64,000 nucleotides of DNA from Ignavibacteriales bacterium (lineage in GTDB: Bacteria > Bacteroidota > Ignavibacteria > Ignavibacteriales > SURF-24). Made by a program: the position numbers and the translations under genes. The stretch spans positions 16,790-80,789 of the forward strand of contig QZKB01000146.1 of NCBI GenBank assembly GCA_003599415.1, in the 5' to 3' direction. The notes below the pieces were generated by a model that was not told the DNA's origin, ran no database searches, and worked only from the letters and a program-made list of their open reading frames with translations. Each line of letters starts with the position of its first letter. The first letter of the stretch is position 1. This document shows, in pieces, positions 46,820-56,471 of this stretch.

Positions 46820-47827
46820 CTAAAAAGTAAAAACAAGCGATAACCTGCTTACACTGTCAAATATTTCAAAACGCGAATAAGAATAATTCAACTCAATATC
46901 ATAATCTGAAACAGAAGTATTAAGGCCAATACCCCCGGACCATGAGGCTAAATCTCTGTTTGTCTGGTAACCGCCTCTTAAAGAAAGCATATCCATAAAT
47001 TTAAATTCCATCCCGAAGTTCACTCTTTCCGAGTAATTGTTTTGGTGAACAAAATCTACGGCCATATATAAAGAATTGGTTTGTGCATCATCTATTAATT
47101 CCATTACATTCATTCCTGCACCAAGAGTAAACATTAAAGGCAACTGTTCATCAATCTCTTCTCTTTTAATATTTGAAGCAAAATTTCTTATCATCATACC
47201 GAAGCCGAAGCTTTTGAATCCCGTTAAATATCTCACTCCTGCATCAAAAGCTAATTTGGCAACATTATTCTTTTTTATGTAACCGTTACTTAATCTGCTT
47301 TCACCAAGATTCTGTCCAACCAGTTTAACATTGCCGCCAATTGAAAACTGTGTTGAGATTGCTTTAGCGTATGATATTCCAACTGAATAAGCGCCTACGT
47401 TGCTTAAAAGACCATTATCTTTAAATCCTTCCTGGTAAATATATTTTTCCGATGCAGTTAATAAACTTGTCCCGTGAATCTCTCCATAATCCACCGTTAG
47501 AATATTCACACCAACAACACCATAATTTCCAAGATTATATGCTGCACCGCCACCAAGATAATTTATATCTGCAATCCATTTCGTGTAATTAATGTTTATG
47601 TCAAAATCTTTTTTCATTATAGCAAGACCGGCCGGATTATAAAACATGCTTTCTGAGCCGGTGCCCAAAGTCGTAAACGCTTCTCCAATTGCGCTCGCTC
47701 TTGGCGAGGTACTTACAAGCAGAAAGTTCATAGTGCTTTGGGCAACTTTATTTAATCCAATCTGCGAAAAACAAATTGAAGAAAACAAAGAAAGAATGAA
47801 AACCGGTACAATAAATTTTTTATACAT
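46820..47827 (-). CDS. PorV/PorQ-family outer-membrane barrel
   Basis: The protein has 335 residues, with a signal peptide (1-21) and then the typical PorV/PorQ opening FLLVSTSPRASAIGEAF and MFYNPAGLAIM. Barrel strands run to a C-terminal aromatic residue (LSLVFTF). PorV and PorQ proteins are outer-membrane partners of T9SS that shuttle or attach cargo. In Ignavibacteria many paralogues occur next to TonB receptors, which is from general memory. Here it follows the 739-aa surface protein by 14 bases, which suggests a dedicated role for that partner. It is not necessarily the housekeeping PorV. Confidence 0.85.
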   Translation of the reverse strand: MYKKFIVPVFILSLFSSICFSQIGLNKVAQSTMNFLLVSTSPRASAIGEAFTTLGTGSESMFYNPAGLAIMKKDFDININYTKWIADINYLGGGAAYNLGNYGVVGVNILTVDYGEIHGTSLLTASEKYIYQEGFKDNGLLSNVGAYSVGISYAKAISTQFSIGGNVKLVGQNLGESRLSNGYIKKNNVAKLAFDAGVRYLTGFKSFGFGMMIRNFASNIKREEIDEQLPLMFTLGAGMNVMELIDDAQTNSLYMAVDFVHQNNYSERVNFGMEFKFMDMLSLRGGYQTNRDLASWSGGIGLNTSVSDYDIELNYSYSRFEIFDSVSRLSLVFTF

Positions 47828-47841
47828 ATACTATGTAAATT

Positions 47842-50061
47842 TTATCTGATCACAATAAATTTCTGATAACTCATACTGCCGTCAGGTTTTTCAAATACGG
47901 CAATATATACTCCGCTGTTTATTACCTGCTGATTCTTTGTAATCATATCCCAGGTTTCGGAACCTGCAGCAAAATTAGGGCTGGAATGTTCGATAGTCTG
48001 AACGAGGTCACCATTCTCAGTAAATATTTTTATTGTACAAACCTTTGGGAGATTGAAGAAATTAATTCCTCGCAAATCTGTATACCCGTAATCTCTCAAT
48101 AGCGGATCATTAATATTGTATGGATTCGGAACGATTCTAATCCTTGACATATCTTCATAAGAAAAGCCTGGAGGATAAATTTCTTTTACATTAGGAACCC
48201 AGGTTCTTCCGCTATAGATAATTTTTCCTCGCGTAGTCGGATCAGCATTAAGATCATTTTCTGAAATATAAGCCTTTGCCTGAATGAAGTAATAGTATTG
48301 TCCGCCGTATAAAATTGTTCTATCATAAAAAGTATGAACAGATGCTTTATCATTTGCATCTGAAGAATATATTTCCTGGTAGAAAACAGTATCTGTTGCA
48401 GATATTCTTCTCATAATTCTGTAACCGGCAAAATTATCCATGCTTTCAGCTGCAGGATCAGACCATCTTAATTCTACTCCTTTATCACCATAGCCTGTTA
48501 TAGCAAATGTATCCGGTGGCGGCGGTGCGGCAGGAATGTTGTAACCATGCTTAAAATTCCATTTGGCTCTTTTACAGGAAATCATCACAGAATCAATTCC
48601 CATACTTATCCACCTGTCTTTTATTTTATCCTGTTCAGTTACACCATCAGGAAAAACAAAATTGGAAGGAAGCCAGCCAGTATTTGCATCCGGCATATTA
48701 TCGGGATTTGTTAGAGTACCATTGAACCACTTTTCACCGACCTCTTTTGATTTTTGCAAACCAATTCCCGCTATACCAACAGCGTACACAATTTGTATTT
48801 TATGATTTGGCGGAAAAGTATACGGACCAAAGCTGGCAAAGTTTTTGGAATTTACTGATTGGCGTGTGCCAGCCGGAAAATCTGAAAAGTCAGCTTTCCC
48901 AAGTTCATCATTGTTAATTCCGTGATGAGTACCTTCAATTCTCCCGGGCATAGGATACCTGTCTGAATATCCACCTCTCATTGCCCAATAATTTTTACTT
49001 CCATATTCATCTTCACCTGTACCAGGATTGGGAATTTTAGTTTCATTGCCAATATAGGTAACTCTTGGCTGAAGGGCGTCATCAATATCTTCTGAAGAAT
49101 TTACATAAGGTTCTTTTGAGGCATGGAGAATTGTATAGAAGGTAAAGTTGGTATTAAGCAGTCTTCCTTTCTGACTAAGTGCAGGCGAACCCATATTATC
49201 ACCAGCGAGCGAAGGATCGTCAGCGCTGTAAAAATAAAATATTCTTAAAGAATCTTTTGCCAGCTCTTCTTCTCTTCCGCCATAATAATGCTGCCAGACA
49301 TAAGTATAATTAGGTCTGTCACTGCTGCTAACGCTCGGATTCCTTCCGTTAGAATAATAATTATTTGCCACTCCCTGCTGCATACTGAAATAAAAATTTC
49401 TAAGAGTATCAATATAAACCGTATCCTGTCCGTCAATGGTTTTTCTTGTATAACCATTGTTAGTCAACTCAACTTCAATAATCAGATAATTATCGTTAAA
49501 ACTCTGTCCCCAGCCAAGGATACGTCTTTTAACATCAACACCAAGAACGTTTTTATATGTTGCCTGAATTACCTGATCATAAGTGCCGCCTTCAAATTTT
49601 GTTGGATCATAGACTGTATAATCTGTAGGAGTTGCAGTCTTTCCATCAATAAACATCTTGGCATATTTGTAACGGGTATAACTTTTTATCGGGTCAGTCA
49701 CTTTTCCATTGATAAGGAAATCATTTTTAGGACCAAAGACTACTGCACTGTAAAGAGAATCGTTCAATGCGGTCTGGTCATTAGGATCTTTTGGACCAAG
49801 CCAATCAGTGCATCCAAGTAGAAATCCTGAACCGTTATAGTTGTCGTTATATTGTCCCCTGTACTGAAGTATATCATAATCATTCGGGAAAAAGCCTAAG
49901 GTAAAATCAAATGTGGCTTTATCTCCGCTTGCCGCAACACCAGTCCATATTTTTCCGAGCTTGGTAATTGCAGTACCTTGTTCAGCTGTTTGAGCAAAAG
50001 TCGGCAATGAAACACAAACAGAAATTAAAAAGGCTTTAATTATTTTTTTATTCAGGATCAT
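47842..50061 (-). CDS. Large secreted protein partnered with TonB receptor and PorV-like barrel
   Basis: The protein has 739 residues: a signal peptide (1-23), then a large N-terminal region without recognised domain (TKLGKIWTGVAASGDKATFD at the start). A fibronectin-type III-like segment (about 515-600; GVELRWSDPAAESMDNFAGY) and a C-terminal FlgD-Ig-like domain (RIVPNPYNI, then GDLVQTIEH) follow. It ends in GVYIAVFEKPDGSMSYQK-FIVIR, which resembles a T9SS tail although the NYPNPFNP signature is replaced by NPYN. It lies 21 bases after a TonB receptor gene and 14 before a PorV-like gene. I propose a surface ligand-binding partner of the receptor that takes the place of SusD. This is inferred from position only. 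Confidence 0.75.
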   Translation of the reverse strand: MILNKKIIKAFLISVCVSLPTFAQTAEQGTAITKLGKIWTGVAASGDKATFDFTLGFFPNDYDILQYRGQYNDNYNGSGFLLGCTDWLGPKDPNDQTALNDSLYSAVVFGPKNDFLINGKVTDPIKSYTRYKYAKMFIDGKTATPTDYTVYDPTKFEGGTYDQVIQATYKNVLGVDVKRRILGWGQSFNDNYLIIEVELTNNGYTRKTIDGQDTVYIDTLRNFYFSMQQGVANNYYSNGRNPSVSSSDRPNYTYVWQHYYGGREEELAKDSLRIFYFYSADDPSLAGDNMGSPALSQKGRLLNTNFTFYTILHASKEPYVNSSEDIDDALQPRVTYIGNETKIPNPGTGEDEYGSKNYWAMRGGYSDRYPMPGRIEGTHHGINNDELGKADFSDFPAGTRQSVNSKNFASFGPYTFPPNHKIQIVYAVGIAGIGLQKSKEVGEKWFNGTLTNPDNMPDANTGWLPSNFVFPDGVTEQDKIKDRWISMGIDSVMISCKRAKWNFKHGYNIPAAPPPPDTFAITGYGDKGVELRWSDPAAESMDNFAGYRIMRRISATDTVFYQEIYSSDANDKASVHTFYDRTILYGGQYYYFIQAKAYISENDLNADPTTRGKIIYSGRTWVPNVKEIYPPGFSYEDMSRIRIVPNPYNINDPLLRDYGYTDLRGINFFNLPKVCTIKIFTENGDLVQTIEHSSPNFAAGSETWDMITKNQQVINSGVYIAVFEKPDGSMSYQKFIVIR

Positions 50062-50082
50062 TTCAAATATTGTTAATGGAAA

Positions 50083-53000
50083 TTAAAAATCTATCTTTAT
50101 TCCGAACCAAAGATCTCTCGGTTCGCCGTACAGGAAATATGATGCATAATCAGGATCATTAATATATTGTTTACCTGGTGATCTCAATTCACCAATCTCA
50201 TCGTCACCGGCAATATATAAACCAGGATTCTGTTCTCTCAGATTATCATATTCCGGCGAATTATAAAGCTGCAGGTGAAGAGAAGCCAGGTAATCTTTTG
50301 TATCCTTCCAGTTTGTAAAATCATCCGTATCTGTAGAAGACCGTCTGAATGCATATCCTTTATTTAAGAGATTAACTTTGAAATTTAAAACATTATTTAT
50401 ATCAAGGAAAAATGTTGTATTGAATCCAAACAAAGAAAAAGTCTTACTCAACCTAAAATCAAGCATGTAGTAATTCGGCCACTGTAAATTATTATTAACA
50501 TGTTCTTTTTCAAGCAGATTAAAAGTGAAATAACTTCCAGCCTTAAATTCTGCAAATATTGTCATTGACCAATCTTCAAATATTTTATTCAGAAAATCAT
50601 TTGAGAAAAAATCATCCGGAGTTCTGAACGAAATATTCGCATTAAAAATCGGTTGTGGCATAAACCGGTCTTCATTACCTTCATACAAACCTACTTTATC
50701 ATTGCCGATTGTCGCATCTGTTATTGTACTTCTTCCAGTATTGCCTGATTTCTTAAGCATATAATTAAAGTTAATCCATCCGGTAAGCCAGCTGTTATCA
50801 TTTTTAGTCAGATTAATTTCCAATCCCTGAATATCCTGGTATTCATTGTTTGCCCAGGCAGAATAATTTACAGTTCCGCTTGAATTCTTATAAGTTATCT
50901 CTCCTTGTTGTCCCGTTATATCCTTATAGTAACCAGATAAAGTAAGGATATAATTTTCAATAAAATTATAGTTTATTCCTAATTCATAGGAAATAGTTTT
51001 CGGTGGTGCAAGATTTGGATTAGACATATCATACAAACCATTTTTATCATAACGATACCTGTAAAGGAACATTGATGAGTAAGGAGGATTCGATCTGAAA
51101 TGTCCGTAGTTAAAATAGAATTTTGAATTTTCAGTTATTGGGAATGAAACACCTATTCTTGGACTTACTGTTAAATGATTTTTTACCGGCTGTAAAAATC
51201 CAGGATGCTCTTTATCGTAAGCTTCCCACTTCTCCCAGATTAAAGATTTACCTTCTGCCAGTAATGCATAAAATGAATCTGCTGCTGCTCCGGCACTGCG
51301 TGGTGCACCTCCAAATTCTGATGTAAAAGCATAAGAGAAAGGATCACCTGAAGGCCAAAGACCACCGCCGCCGTAAAAATAATCTAAGCGTGCCCCAAGG
51401 TTTGCTACAATTCCCTGGTATGTAATCTGGTCCTGTAAATAGAAACCACTCTGGCTGGGTGTACGATGATAATTATATTCATAAGAATTATATGGACCGG
51501 TGCTATTCCATTTCATCCACATTTTATGATTGAGGTCAATCCTGTTATATTCTGCACCGGATTTAATATAATGATGCTCACCCAACTGTGTTACAAAATC
51601 AAGTTTAATTCTATATTGCTGTGTATGAACATTCGTATAAAGATCCCCTTCCTTGCTTCTGAATCTTCTGTTTACACCAGGAATAGCATCATAACCGGGA
51701 TAGGTATATTTAATCGTATCTCCACCGGAAATCCATGTTACACGGTCGTTCGAAGCAAACTGCAATTTTCCATATGGCATTTCTGTAACAGGAAAAGGAC
51801 CGAAATAAGTTACAGCATTCATATTCCTGTTATCACCTGTTGGAGAATGATCTTTAATTGACAAATAGCTTGTTGAAAATTCAAGGTAAGAAGAATTATT
51901 AATAACATAGTTTATATTAGCGCCGCCCATAAGTGTTGTTTCATCAAGTAAAGGAAAAATTTCAGGATCGTACCAGTAATTAACACCGTTATCTTTAGAT
52001 TGCAGAGCGTTGAAAATTTTCAGGTTATCTATCTGCATAAAGCCGCCTTCATTTCCCGCATCAGGAGAATCCCCGAAGGCAGGTTTAATAGGACTTAAAC
52101 CAAGCTGCCTTTTCCACATTCCATTTAATGTTAAGGTAACTGATTCGTCAGGAACAGATTTTATTGTACCCATTGTAACGTGAGTCTTTTCGCTTCTCAA
52201 GCTGCTTAAAGGAACCACATAATATTTTTCTTTCGAGGTATGTGAAATATAAAATGTTGCATCACCAAGAGCCTCACTAAAGAAAGGAACCGGACCACCG
52301 AAACCTCCGTCTATATTATAATCGGAACCTTCTTCATTGCGGGCATGATCTTCAAAAAGTTTTTTCTGCTCTTCTGAAACGGTATAACCAAGTCTTGCCA
52401 GACCCTCATAATCCGGAATTGCCATATGCATCCATGCCGCAAGCAGATAATAATCAAGCGGAGTGGCTTCAATAGTTGGATTTGATGCATTAAATGTTTC
52501 CGCTTGTTTTATCCAGCCGTCAAAACTTTCATATTGATTAAGTAAATAAGGATCATCTTTTAAAGCTGTTGCAGTCCCAACAAAAGCAATGTCAGCATCA
52601 AGATAAGGAGCCAAAGCAGAGCTTAAAGGATCGCTAAGCTTATCACCAAATCTTTTTATGTGAGAATTATTATTTGATAAAGTAAGAGTGCCATGATATT
52701 TAGCTTTTGAACCGGATTTTGTTGTAACGTTAATTAAACCTGAACGGAAGTTTCCATACTCTGCATTGAATCCACCGGATAACAAAGAGACCTGTTCAAT
52801 TGCGCTTAAAGGAATTACTGTCTCCGCATTTCCAACAGCAGCATTATTATAAGACATTCCATTTATGAAAGTACCGGTTTGATCTGCAGAACCACCTCTT
52901 ATTTCCAAAAATCCGTTTTCACTTGAAACACCGGGCTGCTTTTCAAGAAAAGCATTAATATCTCTTATACCGGCGGTATTCATTATCTGGGCATCTGTAA

Positions 53001-53406
53001 CAACCAATTGCGTGTTTGATACTTCTTTATGGAGTACATTACGCTGTGCTGTTACAATAACTTCTGCTCCCTGTACAGAACTTGAAGTCAGTTCAAAATT
53101 AATTGTTGTAACTCTGTCCGCAGAAACTAAAACATTCACAACTGTTTTTTTAGTATAACCAACCATTGATGCCTGCATTGTATAAACGCCAACCGGAACG
53201 TTTACAATATAGTAATTACCCTCTGCATCCGACTGGGCGCCGAGATGCGTATCCAGTAAACGAATAGTAACACCAATTAAAGTTTCACCCGTTGCCTCAT
53301 CTTTTACTACACCGCTTATTTTACTTTTATTCTGCGAGAATAAAATTCCTGCCGTAAGCAGTAAAATGAGAATTGAATTTTTGAAATGTAAAAATCTTAA
53401 GGACAT
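50083..53406 (-). CDS. TonB-dependent receptor (same subfamily as the one at 1-2471)
   Basis: The protein has 1107 residues: a signal peptide (1-25), a carboxypeptidase-regulatory-like domain (about 27-115; KISGVVKDEATGETLIGV), a plug with LEIRGGSADQTGTFINGM and GGFNAEYGNFRSGLINV, and a long barrel containing YFNYGHFRSNP and ending FGIKIDF. It is the first gene of a minus-strand set with the 739-aa protein, the PorV-like barrel and two T9SS cargo proteins. The set sits amid pectin genes, so a pectic oligomer is a likely ligand. No SusD is present. Confidence 0.93.
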   Translation of the reverse strand: MSLRFLHFKNSILILLLTAGILFSQNKSKISGVVKDEATGETLIGVTIRLLDTHLGAQSDAEGNYYIVNVPVGVYTMQASMVGYTKKTVVNVLVSADRVTTINFELTSSSVQGAEVIVTAQRNVLHKEVSNTQLVVTDAQIMNTAGIRDINAFLEKQPGVSSENGFLEIRGGSADQTGTFINGMSYNNAAVGNAETVIPLSAIEQVSLLSGGFNAEYGNFRSGLINVTTKSGSKAKYHGTLTLSNNNSHIKRFGDKLSDPLSSALAPYLDADIAFVGTATALKDDPYLLNQYESFDGWIKQAETFNASNPTIEATPLDYYLLAAWMHMAIPDYEGLARLGYTVSEEQKKLFEDHARNEEGSDYNIDGGFGGPVPFFSEALGDATFYISHTSKEKYYVVPLSSLRSEKTHVTMGTIKSVPDESVTLTLNGMWKRQLGLSPIKPAFGDSPDAGNEGGFMQIDNLKIFNALQSKDNGVNYWYDPEIFPLLDETTLMGGANINYVINNSSYLEFSTSYLSIKDHSPTGDNRNMNAVTYFGPFPVTEMPYGKLQFASNDRVTWISGGDTIKYTYPGYDAIPGVNRRFRSKEGDLYTNVHTQQYRIKLDFVTQLGEHHYIKSGAEYNRIDLNHKMWMKWNSTGPYNSYEYNYHRTPSQSGFYLQDQITYQGIVANLGARLDYFYGGGGLWPSGDPFSYAFTSEFGGAPRSAGAAADSFYALLAEGKSLIWEKWEAYDKEHPGFLQPVKNHLTVSPRIGVSFPITENSKFYFNYGHFRSNPPYSSMFLYRYRYDKNGLYDMSNPNLAPPKTISYELGINYNFIENYILTLSGYYKDITGQQGEITYKNSSGTVNYSAWANNEYQDIQGLEINLTKNDNSWLTGWINFNYMLKKSGNTGRSTITDATIGNDKVGLYEGNEDRFMPQPIFNANISFRTPDDFFSNDFLNKIFEDWSMTIFAEFKAGSYFTFNLLEKEHVNNNLQWPNYYMLDFRLSKTFSLFGFNTTFFLDINNVLNFKVNLLNKGYAFRRSSTDTDDFTNWKDTKDYLASLHLQLYNSPEYDNLREQNPGLYIAGDDEIGELRSPGKQYINDPDYASYFLYGEPRDLWFGIKIDF

Positions 53407-53535
53407 TGTTTTGCATTTTAACTCACAACCTAATCATTTCTCAAATCAGGATAGAGAAAGCGAGGAATGAGTTATTTTAAATTTAGTTTTAGTTTATGGT
53501 TTTAATCCTTCAATACCGAACTTATAGTAAATTAA

Positions 53536-54942
53536 TTACTCTGCAGTAATTTCCTTGCCGTTAATTTTCACGTTCTTCAATAATAAATCTTTTACGCCCT
53601 CAAAGACGTTTGATTCATCCACTCCGTCAAATGAACAATCTTCAAGTGAAAGATTTTGAACAGGTGAACGATCGTATGCTTTTATCCAGATTGCAAACTG
53701 GCTTTTTTCACATTTCATATTTTTAACAAAGATGTTGCGTACAACCGGAGTGAATTCACCTTTGTCACCTTCTTCATAAAAATAATTTATGTGGATGGCT
53801 GCTTCCTTCACCTGTCCAATTGTAACATCTTTTACGAACAGGTTTTCTATAACACCGCCACGGATTGAATTTGTTTTAAGTCTAATTGCTCTGTCTAAAT
53901 TCGGGCTGTCCATTTTGCAATTATCAACAAACACGTTTTTAACTCCACCTGATATTTCGCTGCCAATAACAACACCGCCATGACCTTCTTTCATCGTACA
54001 ATTTCTGATTATTATATTTTCACTTGGAATGTTTATTCTTCTGCCGTCGTTGTTTCTACCACTTTTAATCGCAATGCAATCATCGCCATTATTAAAGAAA
54101 CAATTTTCAATAAGCATATCTTTTGTACTTTCCGGATCGCAGCCATCGTTATTAGGGCCTAAACCTTCTATAGTAACTTTGCTTATTGTAACATTATTAC
54201 ACAAGACAGGATTTAAAAACCACATTGGTGAATCTTTAAAAGTTACCCCTTCCACCAAAATGTTTTTACATCTATACGGTTGAAAGAACGATGGCCTGAG
54301 ATACGAACCTTCTCCGAAAATTCTTTTTTCAACCGGAACATTTTTTTCTCCCATTTCAAACAACTTATCTCTTGCTTCTTTCTGCTCCGGCATTCCTTTT
54401 ACCCAGCCATATTCTTTTTTACCTTTCCAGCTCCACCAGTTTTCACTCTTGCCGCGTCCATCAAGAATCCCTTCACCAGTTACTGCAATATTTTCCTGTT
54501 CGTATGCATAAATTAATGGTGAGTAATTCATGCATTCAACACCTTCCCACCTCGTAAAAACGCCAGGCAGATAATCTTTAGGATCAGTAGAGAATTTTAC
54601 TATTGCATTCTTAGCTAAGTAGAGATTTACATTATTCTTTAAATGAATTGCTCCTGTTAAAAACTCTCCTTCAGGAACAACTACACGTCCGCCACCGGAT
54701 TTTGAACATTCATTAATTGCATTTTTAAATGCCTGAGTGCATAAGGTTTTTCCGTCAGCCACGGCGCCGTAGTTAAGTACATTAAAATCTTTAGATTGAA
54801 ATGAAGGAGGTTTTATATTGGAAAGAATATTATCAAGTTCTTTCCAGCCGGAATAATTTATTTCCTGGCAGGTAAAATTGCTAGTTAGCAGAAGTAAAAG
54901 AAGCAGTAAAAAATGTTTGAAGATAGTATAATTTTTTTTCAT
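53536..54942 (-). CDS. GH28 polygalacturonase
   Basis: The 468-residue protein has a signal peptide and then a pectate-lyase-like start (FNVLNYGAVADGKTLCTQAF). The GH28 motifs are present: NNDGCDPES (Asp266), NNGDDCIAIKSG (Asp287 and Asp288), EGHGGVVIGSE (His321) and RAIRLKTN. It hydrolyses alpha-1,4-galacturonan; loops cannot tell endo from exo action. Without a T9SS tail it is probably periplasmic, which favours short oligomers (exo-type). It is the last gene of the DUF4861-exuT-uxaC-PL1-PL9 operon, with a 4-base gap from PL9. Confidence 0.95.
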   Translation of the reverse strand: MKKNYTIFKHFLLLLLLLLTSNFTCQEINYSGWKELDNILSNIKPPSFQSKDFNVLNYGAVADGKTLCTQAFKNAINECSKSGGGRVVVPEGEFLTGAIHLKNNVNLYLAKNAIVKFSTDPKDYLPGVFTRWEGVECMNYSPLIYAYEQENIAVTGEGILDGRGKSENWWSWKGKKEYGWVKGMPEQKEARDKLFEMGEKNVPVEKRIFGEGSYLRPSFFQPYRCKNILVEGVTFKDSPMWFLNPVLCNNVTISKVTIEGLGPNNDGCDPESTKDMLIENCFFNNGDDCIAIKSGRNNDGRRINIPSENIIIRNCTMKEGHGGVVIGSEISGGVKNVFVDNCKMDSPNLDRAIRLKTNSIRGGVIENLFVKDVTIGQVKEAAIHINYFYEEGDKGEFTPVVRNIFVKNMKCEKSQFAIWIKAYDRSPVQNLSLEDCSFDGVDESNVFEGVKDLLLKNVKINGKEITAE

Positions 54943-54946
54943 AGGC

Positions 54947-56461
54947 TCACTTCAACAAGACTAATTTTTTAACAACACAATTATTTGCTATCTGCATTTT
55001 TGCATAATAAATTCCAGCCGGAAGAGAGTACCCATTTAGGTCCTGAGCAGAAAACTTAACACTATAAACGCCTGGATTTTTTTCCTCATTAATCAGCGTT
55101 TCAACAAGTTCTCCAAGTGAATTAAATATGCTCAGATTTACAAATCCGGTTTTACCAATTATAAACCGGATCGTTGTAACAGGATTAAACGGGTTCGGAT
55201 AATTCTGTTCAAGCGAAAAATCATTATTTAATACTTTATTGTCAACAAGGCCGGAAGAGGTACTGGTTTCAAATGCACCAAGGTCCGGTGCGACACCATT
55301 ATATTTCAATCCAACATCAATGCCGACATCAACCAGTGAACTTGTAGAAATTAATTTCAGAAAATCATTTACAGGTAAACTGCTGTCCGCATTTCTGGGA
55401 GCTTTAGCTAAAACTGTATCAAGACTTATAAAATCATTTTCCAAAACAGTAAAACCATTCCAGCTATTCTTTTCCTGTTCTGCCCCCGCAGAAGAAATAC
55501 TATTTGAGCCACCAAAACCAAGATTGTTTTTCAGAATATGCTTTCCTGTGGTTGGCACTTTAGGAAATGAATAGTTATATGATTTATTCCTCCAGGAAGT
55601 ACAATTATAAATTGTAACTCCACCCATATTGTTATTCTGATCGAAACCTTTCACCTTGTTATCAAATGCAACACAATTAGTAACAATGTGAAGGCCAACA
55701 ATATTATTGCCGCCTAATTTAAACCCATTGCCGTCACCCTGGAAATTTGTATCGTTCCAGAGATTAAACCCGTTTTGGAATGTCCAGCAGCTGTCAATTA
55801 TAACAGGATTTTGTCCTTCATATAAATCCCAGCCGTCATCAACATTGTGCCAGGAACGGCAGCCATGAAATTCATTGCCGGGACCGATATCAAGTTTAGC
55901 TGCAAAGCCATCCGCATTTTCACCATGAGATAAAGAATCGTAGTTTGCATAAGAATCGCAATTGATAACTTTATTATAACTGCCTCCACCGCTAATCTGA
56001 AGGCCCGAATCAAAATTGTTATGCATGCGGCATGCTTCCACTAAGTTATAAGAGCCTGTAATGTATATACCGTTATCACCGGCTTTTCTTATTTCCAATC
56101 CTTTTACATGCCAGTACTTACCTGAAATGTAAATTCCTCTTGAGGAAGTATTGATGGGCTGTTGTTTAAAATCAATAACCGGATGCTCGCCCGGATAATT
56201 CCACACTTTAATTGTATGACCTTCTGTGCCGCTTTTGCTCAATTTAATAGTTGCATTAAAATTATAAACGCCGCCGCGCATATAAATTAAAGTGTCTGCA
56301 GCAGCAAGAGAAATGGCTTTAGTTAAAGTAGCCAAAGGTGAATCTATTTTTCCAGTATTGATGTCGCTTCCATCAGGAGCAACGTAAATTTGTGCATTAA
56401 TATTTTTGATTATAACCAGCGAAATAAAAACCAATAATATTGTTCTGATATAATTCTGCAT
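54947..56461 (-). CDS. PL9 pectate lyase with T9SS tail
   Basis: The protein has 504 residues: a signal peptide (1-23), then a beta-helix (about 25-385) beginning IYVAPDGSDINTG. The PL9 signature NADGFAAKLDIGPGNEFHGC holds the likely catalytic Lys (Lys189), and CRSWHNVDDGWDLYE and GDGNGFKLGG carry Ca-binding Asp residues. It cleaves polygalacturonate by beta-elimination and makes unsaturated oligomers for GH105 and KduI. The C-terminus is a type A T9SS tail (LEQNYPNPFNP ... KKLVLLK), so it works at the cell surface or outside. It lies 10 bases after the PL1 gene. Confidence 0.94.
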   Translation of the reverse strand: MQNYIRTILLVFISLVIIKNINAQIYVAPDGSDINTGKIDSPLATLTKAISLAAADTLIYMRGGVYNFNATIKLSKSGTEGHTIKVWNYPGEHPVIDFKQQPINTSSRGIYISGKYWHVKGLEIRKAGDNGIYITGSYNLVEACRMHNNFDSGLQISGGGSYNKVINCDSYANYDSLSHGENADGFAAKLDIGPGNEFHGCRSWHNVDDGWDLYEGQNPVIIDSCWTFQNGFNLWNDTNFQGDGNGFKLGGNNIVGLHIVTNCVAFDNKVKGFDQNNNMGGVTIYNCTSWRNKSYNYSFPKVPTTGKHILKNNLGFGGSNSISSAGAEQEKNSWNGFTVLENDFISLDTVLAKAPRNADSSLPVNDFLKLISTSSLVDVGIDVGLKYNGVAPDLGAFETSTSSGLVDNKVLNNDFSLEQNYPNPFNPVTTIRFIIGKTGFVNLSIFNSLGELVETLINEEKNPGVYSVKFSAQDLNGYSLPAGIYYAKMQIANNCVVKKLVLLK

Positions 56462-56471
56462 TCTTTAATGA

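Noticed and set aside
49288..49821. Open frame of 177 codons on the plus strand, the longest antisense frame
   Set aside because: It lies wholly inside the 739-aa gene, has no start signals and no familiar motif.
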